A stretch of 64,000 nt of DNA from Fragum whitleyi (taxonomy: Eukaryota > Mollusca > Bivalvia > Cardiida > Cardiidae): positions 1,040,001 through 1,104,000 of the forward strand of contig OX411552.1 of NCBI GenBank assembly GCA_948146395.1, given 5' to 3'. The position numbers and the translations under genes were made by a program. Positions 35,901-41,507 of the stretch are shown here, in pieces (position 1 is the first letter of the stretch; each line of letters starts with the position of its first letter). The notes under the pieces were generated by a model, which was not told the DNA's origin, made no database searches, and saw only the letters and a program-made list of their open reading frames with translations.

Positions 35901-36501
35901 ATTGGTCTTCTGAGAGTGTATTTTGTAAACTAAACATGACTCTTTGTAAAGCAACAATAAATATTGTTGATAATTTGGTCTTCTGAGAGTGCATTTGTCA
36001 ACTAAACATGACTCTTTGTATAGCAAGAATAAATATTGTTGCTTATTTGATCTTCTGAGTGTAGTGTGTATTTTGTAAACTTAACATGACTTTCTGTATA
36101 GCAAGAATGAATATTGTTGCTAATTTGGTCTTCTGAGTGTGTATTTGTAAATTGAACATGAATTATTGTATATTCAGAATAAATATTGATGGTTATTTTG
36201 TCATCTGATTGTGTGCTTATAAACTAAACATGACTTACTGTATAGCAAGAATGAATATCATTTCTAATTGGGTTTCAGTTTATGCTGATAAGCTAAATAT
36301 GACGCACAATATAACAAAATTGAATATCATTCCTACTTTGGTTGACAGTTTGTGCTAATAAACTAAACATGACTTACAGTATAGCCAGAATGAATATCAT
36401 TCCTAATTTGGTCGTCAGTTTCTACTCTAGCACTAGGGATGGCACCTGTATCATGAATTAATGGAGATTTGGGTCTGGTGTCTGCATCCTTCTCATGTTT
36501 A
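5839..36501 (-). CDS. Multi-exon coiled-coil protein gene, internal part (8 exons, 311 codons)
   Basis: Eight exons with AG acceptors and GT donors join in one open frame. In transcript order they are 36378-36501, 35235-35334, 31591-31709, 25407-25541, 16784-16923, 9198-9314, 7165-7249 and 5839-5952. Intron phases are 0,1,0,0,2,2,0, and the last exon also ends in phase 0. The 311 residues are rich in Glu, Lys, Gln, Leu and Ala with few Gly/Pro after the first 41, as in a long alpha-helical coiled coil; no enzymatic motif, signal peptide or membrane segment is visible. Recognisable stretches are ELERERERRWKAEAAV, LLANREQEHRDELKSRY and IEELSKQYSSLEDEF. Proteins of this type are often centrosomal, ciliary or cytoskeletal scaffolds, but that is inference and I cannot name the family (LEKR1- or LRRCC1-type proteins were considered without a decisive match). 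The exon before 36378 must end in phase 2. Neither start nor stop codon was found. Introns are 1.0-8.5 kb and full of mobile elements. Confidence 0.88.
6008..6169. mobile_element. ~154-bp MITE with TTAA borders (GGTAGT ends)
   Basis: TTAA then GGTAGT at the left and ACAACC then TTAA at the right. An internal inverted repeat pairs aatgttaaccgaggtttc with a tract holding aaacctcagttaacactg. Relatives lie at 40966 and 49995, with a fragment at 7780-7850. The GGTA end resembles the 1279-bp element at 33536, which may be a source of the family. Confidence 0.8.
6518..7026 (+). mobile_element. Interspersed element, family P1, short copy
   Basis: Head aaaagagacccaagagggtc, a core with agtttggttgaattctgccc and a tail ending gtccagtggagcta. 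It lies between the exons at 5839 and 7165. Further P1 fragments are heads at 18959-19060 and 25789-25855 and a tail at 20575-20706. Confidence 0.75.
7165..7249 (-). CDS. Coiled-coil gene exon
   Basis: 85 bp: one base completes a Lys codon, then 28 codons; phase 0 out. The acceptor is TTCCTTTTCAG before AATAGAAG and the donor is TTCAACAG then GTCAGTTC. It encodes IEELSKQYSSLEDEFRQALQ and ends IESSRFQQ, a typical coiled-coil stretch. Confidence 0.85.
7349..7560 (-). mobile_element. SINE fragment (Asp-type body)
   Basis: gaatagggttttatgccact, ggctagagcacctaacaata and ctcacaccagtacaacc match the reverse of the SINE body at 61819-62000. The tRNA head is absent. Further body fragments lie at 3440-3570, 7847-8010 and 21320-21490. 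Confidence 0.75.
8424..8680 (+). mobile_element. Interspersed element, family P7
   Basis: Contains cagccgtgaccttgggaata tctggacaa, then (CA)-rich DNA at 8583-8627 and the tail ttcatggcagggcataaaaa. Relatives lie at 49170-49412 and, more diverged, at 52006-52235. Confidence 0.72.
8736..8810. mobile_element. 74-bp perfect hairpin MITE (family A)
   Basis: Two 35-base arms (gaggggtcagtgcaacacta onwards) are perfect inverted complements around a 4-base loop. TAAAT lies at 8731-8735 and again at 8811-8815, a possible 5-bp target duplication. Confidence 0.9.
8851..9210. repeat. 40-bp minisatellite spanning an exon/intron donor (array A, 9 copies)
   Basis: Nine units of exactly 40 bp, nearly identical; the leftmost differs at one base (gtttgttaga for gtttattaga). 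On the minus strand each unit is AACAACAGGAAAA (exon end) followed by GTAATTACC and 18 more intron bases. The rightmost unit is the real end of the exon at 9198-9314. The near identity points to recent expansion. Confidence 0.97.
9198..9314 (-). CDS. Coiled-coil gene exon whose donor lies in a minisatellite
   Basis: 117 bp: one base, 38 codons and two bases; phase 2 in and out, so its length is a multiple of three. The acceptor is TATATTTTCAG before AGATGAATT and the donor is CAGGAAAA then GTAATTACC. It encodes DELKSRYSLGSKEMQTAIQD and ends QEMKQQQE. The last 13 coding bases and the first 27 intron bases form the unit of a 40-bp tandem array (8851-9210). Reading past the first donor meets TAA at once, so only the exon-proximal donor keeps the frame open. 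Confidence 0.87.
9430..10126 (+). mobile_element. Interspersed element, family P3 (actgtcgc head, ggggggtata tail)
   Basis: Head agaactgtcgcagagcggac taatacccccc. Three to four ~140-bp units are built on tgaccttgacctttgaccta and gggcacttccttgggtcata. A (GGAC)n block and the tail cttcgtaggtggggggtata follow; this pairs with the head's tacccccc. Confidence 0.82.
10978..13658 (+). mobile_element. Interspersed element, family P2, outer element with a nested copy
   Basis: Head aacaagaggaccctgagggc at 10978 and tail gaggactgcgtgcttaggtg agctaaaa at 13658. It is interrupted by a second complete P2 element (11902-13568). Core units of ~145 bp are built on aagtttcatgaagattggac. The broken ends rejoin as taaagaa + aaagttgacg, matching uninterrupted taaagaaattgttgacg elsewhere. 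Confidence 0.8.
11902..13568 (+). mobile_element. Interspersed element, family P2, inner copy with about nine 145-bp units
   Basis: Head aacaagaggaccatgatggt and tail gcacgatgtgctcaggtgag cta. About nine tandem units of ~145 bp follow one another from about 12150 to 13460 (cattaaggccccttttcccg near 12307, 12450, 12596 and onward). Short open frames in these units recur by repetition and are not genes. Confidence 0.88.
13688..13755. mobile_element. Hairpin MITE (family A), decayed right arm
   Basis: Left arm agggtcaacgcaacactatt and the centre atgcctataaatatacaggc are retained; pairing fails beyond aatagtcaatt. A further remnant lies at 10922-10973. Confidence 0.7.
13893..14983 (+). mobile_element. 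Interspersed element, family P1, different core
   Basis: Head aacaagaggcccaagagggc and tail tcgctggcctttggccagtg plus gagcta. The core units, however, are built on gccacgcccatatttatggg and aagtttcattgaaatcggcc. The ends match the other P1 copies but the core does not. Confidence 0.8.
15099..16300 (+). mobile_element. Interspersed element, family P1, long copy
   Basis: Head aactagaaagccatgactgg. About five core units of ~163 bp follow (tatataacatat near 15231, 15394, 15554, 15724 and 15893), then acgcacgacggacacaacgc and the tail gccccagtggctttgagcca. It lies close to the exon at 16784. Confidence 0.85.
16323..16783. repeat. ~91-bp minisatellite carrying copies of an exon 3' end and donor (array B, 5 units)
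   Basis: Five diverged units begin at about 16323, 16418, 16508, 16599 and 16690; the true exon follows at 16784. Each carries about 50 bp matching the exon's 3' end (minus-strand core AGAGTCTACTGGCCAA) followed by a GT donor. All five exon-like parts stay open in the exon frame: SLLDNREQEHR, SLLANREQKHR, SLLANREQEHR, SLLANRKHGHR and SLLTNKQLEYR. The intron part of each unit differs more. Confidence 0.93.
16784..16923 (-). CDS. Coiled-coil gene exon with amplified 3' end
   Basis: 140 bp, phase 0 in (46 codons) and phase 2 out (AG remains). The acceptor is TTTATATTGTAG before CATAAGAAG and the donor is ACATAG then GTACATAT. It encodes HKKIQEAQMMAAALSREVDM and ends LLANREQEH. About the last 50 bases together with the donor recur five times in the adjoining intron (16323-16783) with spacing of 90-95 bp. 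The exon copy is set apart from the array units because its sequence upstream of the shared part continues as coding to a proper acceptor. Confidence 0.87.
17529..18323 (+). mobile_element. Interspersed element, family P4, with four 156-bp units
   Basis: Head aacaagagccatgtcggaca tggcc. Units of 156 bp are highly alike (atgctccggacaaaatctaa near 17775, 17931, 18087 and 18243), each with caaagggcaataactccaaa. Tail gccgaaaacggcgggggata. A P5 element starts immediately after it. Confidence 0.85.
18324..18615 (+). mobile_element. Interspersed element, family P5, head part
   Basis: Head aacaagagcactgcctatgg gtggcaaggcc, then about 270 bp similar to 50341-50480 (gttatcccccttgacattct). No tail is recognised. 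Confidence 0.65.
19228..20530 (+). mobile_element. Interspersed element, family P2, third core type
   Basis: Head aaaacacgaggaccttgatg and tail gcacttcgtgctcaggtgag ctaa. The core units of ~155 bp are built on ccccctggtgctccgcacct and aagtctgtagggctcctggt, unlike the cores of other P2 copies. Confidence 0.82.
20710..22990. other. Intron interior, mostly unassigned
   Basis: Holds a SINE-body fragment (21320-21490), the 138-bp duplication (21839-22110) and a short hairpin near 21052-21078 (actacagcttattcaagctg). The rest shows no gene. Confidence 0.5.
21839..22110. repeat. 138-bp direct duplication (2 copies)
   Basis: The segment starting catactaatttgagtagcac at 21839 recurs at about 21977 with a few changes, ending in caaaggccata both times. 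The copies abut, so this is a simple tandem duplication inside an intron. Confidence 0.93.
22995..23325. mobile_element. Two adjacent palindromes, one of the tgcaaagcggggtat family
   Basis: First, gtaccagttcttgccagcca with ttcacagtaaag (near 22997-23035) pairs with ctttactgtgaaaatgg and gtgagaactggtac (near 23120-23157). Second, at about 23195-23325, an arm around tttataccccactttgcacc pairs with ggtgcaaagcggggtattat. Both are non-coding. Confidence 0.75.
24063..24395 (+). mobile_element. tRNA-derived SINE, tRNA-Arg(UCU)-like head
   Basis: The head has a box A-like gatagctcagtggttagagc and box B ggttcgagtcc, with anticodon loop cttctga (UCU). A body with tgtttccttgggcaagaaac follows, a block found in several animal SINE families. 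The tail is a TTATTA repeat. The first 16 bases (tgtctgcctcgatagc) are duplicated just upstream. The fused body shows it is a SINE, not a tRNA gene. Confidence 0.85.
24590..24837 (+). mobile_element. Interspersed element, family P6, short copy
   Basis: Head atgtgtttgtgaaaaaggaa cgccccc, a single core with gatgaccttgactttgtcgt, a (GGAT/GGAC) block, and the tail atgcggggccataaaa. Confidence 0.75.
25407..25541 (-). CDS. Coiled-coil gene exon
   Basis: 135 bp, exactly 45 codons, phase 0 on both sides, so skipping it would keep the frame. The acceptor is TTTTTTCAG before AAACAGCTACAG and the donor is CATGAT then GTAAGAAA. It encodes KQLQEAVEHLSRSK, then a Glu/Lys-rich helix ending KLKQQTHD. Base composition is clearly richer in G+C than the flanking intron, as expected for coding sequence here. 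Confidence 0.87.
25869..26835 (+). mobile_element. Interspersed element, family P4, different core
   Basis: Head aacaagagccatgttggaca tgg as in the copy at 17529. Its core units are ~140 bp with aatgatgtgcataatctaca, and its tail is gtgaacaccggtaggggact aata. It lies just left of P1 sequence. Confidence 0.8.
27180..28045 (+). mobile_element. Interspersed element, family P1, 3' portion
   Basis: Contains core phrases tatataacatatagagaaat and aattagccatccccac, a (GGAC/ACGC) stretch near 27955-28000 and the tail cgctggcctttctgccagtg gagctaaa. The left boundary is not defined. Confidence 0.7.
28250..28590. repeat. 43-bp tandem repeat, about 8 copies
   Basis: A unit built on gtcttcacacaaggaccata followed by ctgataacaccaaatctgtc is repeated about eight times with a few substitutions. 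It lies in the 6-kb intron between the exons at 25407 and 31591. I found no match to either exon. Confidence 0.95.
28600..29935. other. Intron interior without assigned features
   Basis: Within the intron between the exons at 25407 and 31591. Only a C-run/(CA)n at 28987-29013 stands out. Open frames of 60-80 codons at 29444-29871 lack any feature suggesting they are real. Confidence 0.5.
29941..30014. mobile_element. 74-bp hairpin MITE (family A)
   Basis: Same architecture and length as the copy at 8737: gagaggtcagcgcaacaaca at the left and ttattgtgctgacccctc at the right, with the shared centre gtgcctataaatatatagg. Confidence 0.88.
30290..30780 (+). mobile_element. Interspersed element, family P8
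   Basis: Head aacaagagcagtcagaggac agtgaagctcgac. Units contain gtttcaaagcaataacataa. The tail includes gacgcccgggtgaccagaat and gaatagtcaaact. Confidence 0.7.
31591..31709 (-). CDS. Coiled-coil gene exon
   Basis: 119 bp, phase 1 in (two bases CT, then 39 codons), phase 0 out. The acceptor is AATGTTTCAG and the donor is CTGGAG then GTTTGTAT. It encodes KEDHDMKDIAIDATSRLKQA and ends ALDENEKLE. The other forward phase of this exon has an immediate stop, so the phase is forced by the preceding exon and agrees with it. Confidence 0.85.
31740..32090 (+). repeat. Dispersed repeat, intact copy
   Basis: Contains gttttagtctgacatcaaca, a ggtaaagaaattgatagaag block, a hairpin aagaattgaagactg...cagtcttcaattctt, and ggtactggctacttatttt. 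A reverse copy at 53105-56010 is split by a P2 insertion. Confidence 0.8.
32993..33370 (+). mobile_element. Interspersed element, P2-like head fragment
   Basis: Head aacagggccataggccctca agcgctcac, then a few hundred bases with aagtttcaagatacttgagc. No tail is visible. Confidence 0.55.
33536..34814. mobile_element. 1279-bp TTAA-flanked DNA element with ~16-bp terminal inverted repeats
   Basis: The left end GGTAACTGCGGACA and right end TGTCCGCAGTTACC are flanked by TTAA at 33532-33535 and 34815-34818. A TTAA duplication with a GG start suits Kolobok-like transposons (family knowledge; assignment tentative). Inside are segments with CpG and tgacgtcatgacatc-like sequence near both ends, but no long open frame. 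It sits in the intron between the exons at 31591 and 35235. Confidence 0.85.
34961..35091. mobile_element. ~131-bp imperfect palindrome (tgcaaagcggggtat family)
   Basis: The outer arms ccctgcgttcaggatg and catcctgaacacaggg pair, as do the inner arms gataccttgctttgcatgt and acatgcaaagcggggtatc. Its centre motif recurs at 23195-23325 and in part at 7540-7565. Confidence 0.85.
35235..35334 (-). CDS. Coiled-coil gene exon
   Basis: 100 bp, phase 0 in and phase 1 out. The acceptor is TGATATATTTCAG and the donor is AAAG then GTATAATA. It encodes DIIKELERERERRWKAEAAV and then KRLVEHIQSLSSK, strongly charged helix with heptad-like leucine/isoleucine spacing. The trailing G joins CT of the next exon to make an alanine codon. 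The intron 5' to it is 1043 bp and almost wholly occupied by the donor-containing tandem array. Confidence 0.85.
35660..36377. repeat. ~72-bp minisatellite carrying copies of an exon 3' end and donor (array C, about 9 units)
   Basis: About nine diverged units, recognised by aaactaaacatgac-type motifs near 35716, 35789, 35864, 35935, 36006, 36086, 36158, 36229 and 36299. Each resembles the end of the exon at 36378-36501 plus its donor (GTAAGTCATG on the minus strand). Two units translate as VNQSRNDIQFCYI and EDQISNNIHSCYT, against the exon's DDQIRNDIHSGYT. Confidence 0.9.
36378..36501 (-). CDS. Coiled-coil gene, most upstream exon found
   Basis: 124 bp, entered in phase 2 (first base T completes a codon), then 41 codons, leaving in phase 0. 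The acceptor reads ATCTATTTTCAG before TAAACATG and the donor reads CTATACT then GTAAGTCA, a strong 5' splice site. It encodes KHEKDADTRPKSPLIHD near its start and ends RNDIHSGYT. It is less helical than the other exons, with several Pro and Gly, so it probably lies just before the long coiled coil. Its 3' end plus donor is repeated in tandem downstream (35660-36377) and its 5' end plus acceptor is duplicated upstream (36530-36605). Confidence 0.75.
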
Positions 36502-36605
36502 CTGAAAATAGATTGGAAACATGATGTGTTTGTGAAATACAAATGCCCCTGTGTCTGTATCCTTCTCTTGCTTACTGAAAAGAGATTTGAAACATTTGAA
36601 AACAC
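36502..36605. repeat. Partial duplication of an acceptor and exon 5' end
   Basis: The minus strand at about 36550-36605 reads ATCTCTTTTCAG then TAAGCAAGAGAAGGATACAG. The true acceptor and exon start read ATCTATTTTCAG then TAAACATGAGAAGGATGCAG. This is a second, diverged copy of the 3' splice site and the first ~25 exon bases about 75 bp upstream. Confidence 0.8.
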
Positions 36606-36784
36606 AAATGCCCATGAAAAGGACTCTCATGTAGATAGATGACTTTGACCTTAAAAAAAAACCTTATCACACAATTTTGTTCTTCATATTATGTTTCAGT
36701 GAGTCAATATTTATCTATAAGATCTATTTTACATTTACCAAAATAAAAAATGTATTTTGAATTAAGTTTTTGTGATGCGTGACC

Positions 36785-37030
36785 TCAACCCTTGTCATGC
36801 TGAACCCGGAATATTCCTGCTTTGGCAGGAGCCATAGACAAACATCAGCCTGCACATATGTGCAGTCTGATGTTAGTCTATTCCACCTGTTTCTCACTTT
36901 CAAACCAGAATTGTCAATAGATTTAGTTTTTCAAATGAAAATTGACCTACACTTGTTACTTTCAGTGCTTTTTGCCCTTTGATTTTGATGAAAACTTTTA
37001 GCCAAAATTTAGTCAGCATGACTAGGGTAA
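36785..37030. mobile_element. TTAA-type MITE copy
   Basis: Left end cccttgtcatgctgaacccg, internal hairpin around gcctgcacatatgtgcagtc, right end cagcatgactagggtaaa. It belongs to the same family as 58278-58431, with the border TTAAs mutated. Confidence 0.8.
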
Positions 37031-37595
37031 ATAATTTATATTCTCTTAATCTTGTCACATGACCTTAATGTTGGTATTTGCAGATGCCTATCACCATGCC
37101 ATATAAGAGAATTGAACATTGAACAGTTATGAAGATTTGGACAAAGTTAATATTCTTTTAGTTAATCTAGTTTTGTAGTCAAAACAGACAAACAGACAGA
37201 CAAAAGTAAACCAATATGCCCTTGACCCCTGAACCCCTAATTGGACCTCTACTTTTTAAACGAACCCCAATGTTAAAATTAGCGTTTGAAATATAGGTCT
37301 TTCTTGGAAACTGTGGAATACTGAAAAGATAAAACAATTAGAGGATACAACATGAACTTTTCAGGTATATCAATTATCCAATATAGAGTGCTTAAAGTTC
37401 AGTCAAAATGAGAGATGGCTCTCTTTTATCATATTTCCTTTCAATCACTTTGTCTTCTAATATAGTAAGACCTAATGAGACATCAATTAACTATGAATCT
37501 CTTTCTAGATTTTTATCAGTTAATTATGAGACATAAGTGATAGAAGCACACAAATAGTAAACAGATATTCCTTTCAGACTAAGTAAACCATTAAC

Positions 37596-38470
37596 AGACA
37601 AGATGTTGTTCTGCCCCCATAACAGCATTTTTTTCAAAATGTTGACCTTGACAGATGACCTTGATCTTTTAGCATGACCTTGACCTTGATACCTACAGAT
37701 GTACATCACTGAGATCTTTCATCATGCCAATCATGAGAAAGGGAGTCTATGATATGCTTGAATAAACTGACAAAAAAAATGTTAGGTTTTAAGAAGTTTG
37801 ACCTTGATGCATGACCTTGACATTGTCACATGACCTTGATTTTGGTACAAGCTGATGTGTATCATTGAGATCTATCATCACTCCAAATATGAGCCTTGTA
37901 TTTTGAATATGCTTGAAGGTATTTGCAATGTTAAGATTTTTGGTTAAGTTTTTGAGTTATTTGACCTTTACAGATGACCTTGACCTTATCACATGACCTT
38001 TAACTTTGGTATCAACAGATGCAGATCATTGAGAACTATCATCACGCCAAATATGAGCCTTGTATGCTGAATAGGCTTGAAGATATTGTCAATGCTAAGA
38101 TTTTTTTGTGAAGTTTTTTAAGTAGTTTGACCTTGACAGATGACCTTGACCTTGACACATGGCCTTGACTTTGGTATCAACAGATGCGTAAAATTGAGAT
38201 ATATCAACATGCCAAATATGAGCCTTGTATCTTGAATAGGCTTGAAGATATTCGCATTGTTAAGTTTTTTGGTTAAGTTTTTGAGTTATTTGACCTTGGC
38301 AGATGATCTTGTCACATGACCTTGAATTTGGTATAAGCAGAATCTGGATCATTAAGATCTATCATCATACCAAATATGAGCCTTGTGTCTTGAATATGCT
38401 TGAAGATATTGGCAATGTTAAATTTTTGGTTAAGTTTTGCAGACAGACGGACAACAGTAAGACAATATAC
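37596..38470 (+). mobile_element. Interspersed element, family P6 (gaccttgac core)
   Basis: Starts agacaagatgttgttctgcc cccataacagc. About four units of ~170 bp follow, each with gacagatgaccttgacc and atgagccttgtatcttgaat, then cagacagacggacaacagta. A short complete relative at 24590-24837 ends tatgcggggccataaaaa. Confidence 0.78.
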
Positions 38471-38519
38471 ATAGAAAGAAACCTATCACTTTCTAAAACC
38501 CAAATAGAATGGTCTATGG

Positions 38520-39690
38520 CCTAGCATCAAGTTGTGGAAGAATTTAGAGGAGAAAGATATTAAATTTCGATAATTGAATATTCATGAAAAGGAATGCAAG
38601 ATTAATGTATTTTGGTTAACCCAAGTGCAAATATGTTGTGCAAGTGTATAGGCACTAGTTTTGATGGGTTTGATACAGAACAGAATGGTCCTCATGGGTG
38701 TGGAATTTCCATGCCAGACTTGTCTAAAATTGGATGCTCCTGGATGGAGCTAAAAATGTACTGAAAATGGGATGCCCCAAATTTTACCTCAGGTGCATGA
38801 CTAACTTGCCAAAAGTCTTCATGATGCCAAATTTTTTGTAAGATAGAAGATTTCTACAGATTTACTTTTTTGATGATGGGTAACACTGCCATTGCTTTAT
38901 GGTTATGCTTTTGTCCACCAACATTTTTTTATATATATATATATATATATATCCACAACTGCAAATTCTATAGATAAATGATGTTTTTTGATATGTGAAA
39001 TAGTCAACTATGTGAAATAGTCAACCATGTCAAATTTCAGGGACATAGCCAACCATTGTTAATTGTGCAGCTAACAGATCCCATTGCATAAGAATGGAAG
39101 AATAGGAAACAGATTTTTGTCAACTTGAGCTCGTAACAAACTATACTTCAGAATCACAGAATCTGACTGTCTGTAAAATAGCAGCAGATTGGAATATTGG
39201 ATACAGTGAGGCAGTTAGAGAGAGGCGAGTTTTTGTCTGTGACAGCTTGTTCAGTATCAATACATTAACTTATTGACAAGCTGTTAAACGGAAAATCTGT
39301 TTCTTCATCGATATTTCATATTTCAAATCTACAGTTTGAAATTGAGGAAATGTATGTTAAATTTCAAAATTTATGTAAGATTTATCAAGCTTCAATAGAC
39401 TAATTAAATCTCTTCTTTCCTTACTCTTATTTATTTATTTATTATTTATTTATTTATATTTCATTTCTTTTAGAGATTTTTTTTTATTTGTAAATTTTAA
39501 ATATACATATAATTATTCATCTTTTCTATTTGTCTTTAACTTTTCTGCCAATTATAGATAATACCTTCTGACTGATTCAATTAATTTGATAAATTTAATA
39601 ATGAAGCTACTTTTTACACTCATAATAATTTTTATCTCCATTTCTATATTTTTAAATTCATTTTGTATTGAAGAAACAAAAGATAGAATA
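38520..39690. other. AT-rich region without recognisable genes
   Basis: Apart from the TA and TTTA repeats I see no exon with paired splice sites, no repeat family member and no long open frame on either strand. Confidence 0.5.
38931..38952. repeat. (TA)n microsatellite
   Basis: About eleven TA dinucleotides inside AT-rich DNA. Other simple repeats are (CA)n at 2055-2078, (TTTA)n at 39427-39462 and (TCTG)n at 46656-46676. Confidence 0.9.
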
Positions 39691-39694
39691 ATTC

Positions 39695-39773
39695 GATGGT
39701 TCAGCCCGAAACAGTTGTAACTGCCTGTAAAATATATAAGCTGTACTATAACAACTATTTCTTGCTGAGCCAT
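39695..39773. mobile_element. Hairpin MITE (family B), diverged
   Basis: gatggttcagcccgaaacag at the left and ctatttcttgctgagccat at the right, with the centre ctgcctgtaaaatatataag mutated from the palindromic form. Confidence 0.8.
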
Positions 39774-40087
39774 TGAATTCAAATCTATAATTGAGAGCAA
39801 TTAAGAGACAACATCTAAATTATACCTGCGTGCATTAATGTGCTTGGTAAAACATTTCATTCAGTTACATCTTGTTAACATGATCATAAAAAAGAACAAT
39901 GTCAAACAAAGTATTTTATTAACATTTCATCACAACGCAGGAAAAAAAACAAACTCCCTGTATTCAGTAATTGGGAATATAATCATTTTGTTTTGTTTCG
40001 GAAGTAAAATTTTGTTCATCACGTGAATGAAAATTCTAAGATTCATGATATTAAAATGATCTAGCATGTTAAATCAAAGAATCAGCA

Positions 40088-40146
40088 AAAACTATTGTAA
40101 GTGCCTATACATATAGGCACTTACAATCGTTTTGTGCTAATCCCTC
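40088..40146. mobile_element. Hairpin MITE (family A), trimmed left arm
   Basis: The centre attgtaagtgcctatacat pairs with the following ataggcacttacaat; the right arm continues to gtgctaatccctc while the left arm is degenerate. Confidence 0.75.
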
Positions 40147-40811
40147 AAATTGCATATTATATGGGTGATCAAAACCTTGTAAATACAGCTGGAATTAATG
40201 AATACCTATTATCTTATTTACTAACAATGTTTTCATGTTTTTTAATTCCTTTTTTATTTCTGTGGAACAGTGGATTGCGACATACAAACTGTGCGGCCTG
40301 ATCAAGAAGAAATCTCATCTAGAAGAAATCTCATCAAACGGTGACACTAATTCTGTATATTTATGATGGACACTTAAAATTTGGAATCAACTTTTTGGAT
40401 CTAGTGGCAGAACATCAAATAAACAGTAAGTTTCCCTTTTACTCTCTTGAAATTACATTTACTTCTAGTATTCAACATTCACAGATATTAAGAACAATTA
40501 TTTCATGTAATTGTGACACAGGCAATTCTTTTTTATCTAATTTGTCATGAAGGTTATAATCATATTTTCTTTAATGCTTTTCGGTGGTTTATCGAGAAAT
40601 AAGTGAAATTATCAAAAACTTATAGCCTGCTTTTGTACATTTCATCCTATCTGACGTCATCTATGCAGGGCGAAATATTAAGTGAAGTCACAATGAACGT
40701 TGCATAACAATCACATGCAAAATGACCCGCTTTACGAAAATATGTCATAGAAATTTCACATTTTGTCTCATTTTTGCATTAAAGAAATAGAATGATCATT
40801 TGTTTTTCCAG

Positions 40812-40924
40812 TAAGATTGATTAATATTTCATTTTGTGAACAACAAAAGCTATATTTTCAATCCGCCTCTTGAAAATATAGCTTTTGTTGTTCACTCAAT
40901 GGAATATAAATCAATCTTACACTG
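40812..40924. mobile_element. Hairpin MITE with ~50-bp arms
   Basis: agtaagattgattaatattt onwards pairs with a right arm ending tataaatcaatcttacact; the innermost paired block is aaaagctatattttca around ccgcctc. A partial copy of one arm occurs at 25745-25780. Confidence 0.85.
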
Positions 40925-40965
40925 AAGCAAATGATTATCCTCTATTTACCTATCTTGACCTTGCA

Positions 40966-41126
40966 TTAAGGTAATTGGCCCTTAATTCCACAATGTTTGG
41001 ATGGTATAAACTTCAACCAGGTAAACCGAGGATTACTACAGGTATCAGAAAGAAACCTCGCTTAACATTGTGAAAGATCATCAGTCCCAAAACGTTGCTG
41101 AACTATTACTGGTCCCCTACCGTTAG
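40966..41126. mobile_element. MITE copy of the GGTAGT family
   Basis: TTAAGGTAATTGG at the left and cccctaccgttag at the right. It shares the blocks aaacctcgcttaacattgtg and aacgttgctgaactattact with the copy at 6008. Confidence 0.75.
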
Positions 41127-41507
41127 TAGAAGTGTATCTATGAGAGAGACCCTGACATATCAAAATTCAAGTACACAATGTTATGTATTCGAATAGTTTG
41201 AAGTCACGAAAACATTTTCTCATCTTAATTGTGCAGCCCAGCATTTGAGGAAATGTTGGTAATTACCCATGGTCACAGCACTTTTGCAAAAAGAGAGTTT
41301 TGTGATAGCTACTAGACCTTTTGAAGTTAATGGGGGAAAACAGTGTCATGTTAAAAGATAGAAATTCCTCTAGTGAAATAGTCTATTGAACACTTCTGGA
41401 ATAATTCTAGTTTTGTTCTAGAACAACTTTACTAGAACAGTACTTTACTAACAGCTCTCAATCAGTTATAGAGCATTTTTAGTAATGTTCTACAACATTG
41501 ACCCTTA

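Noticed and set aside
37524..37709. Minus-strand open frame with GQGHAKRSRSSVK
   Set aside because: It lies in the gaccttgac core of a P6 element; the same peptide type appears wherever this core occurs (for example 50620-50811 and 24579-24833).
41220..41315. Exon on the minus strand ending CATGG/GTAATTACC
   Set aside because: A short open stretch with a donor and matching phase exists, but the acceptor (GTCTAGTAG) is poor and there is no sign of coding composition.
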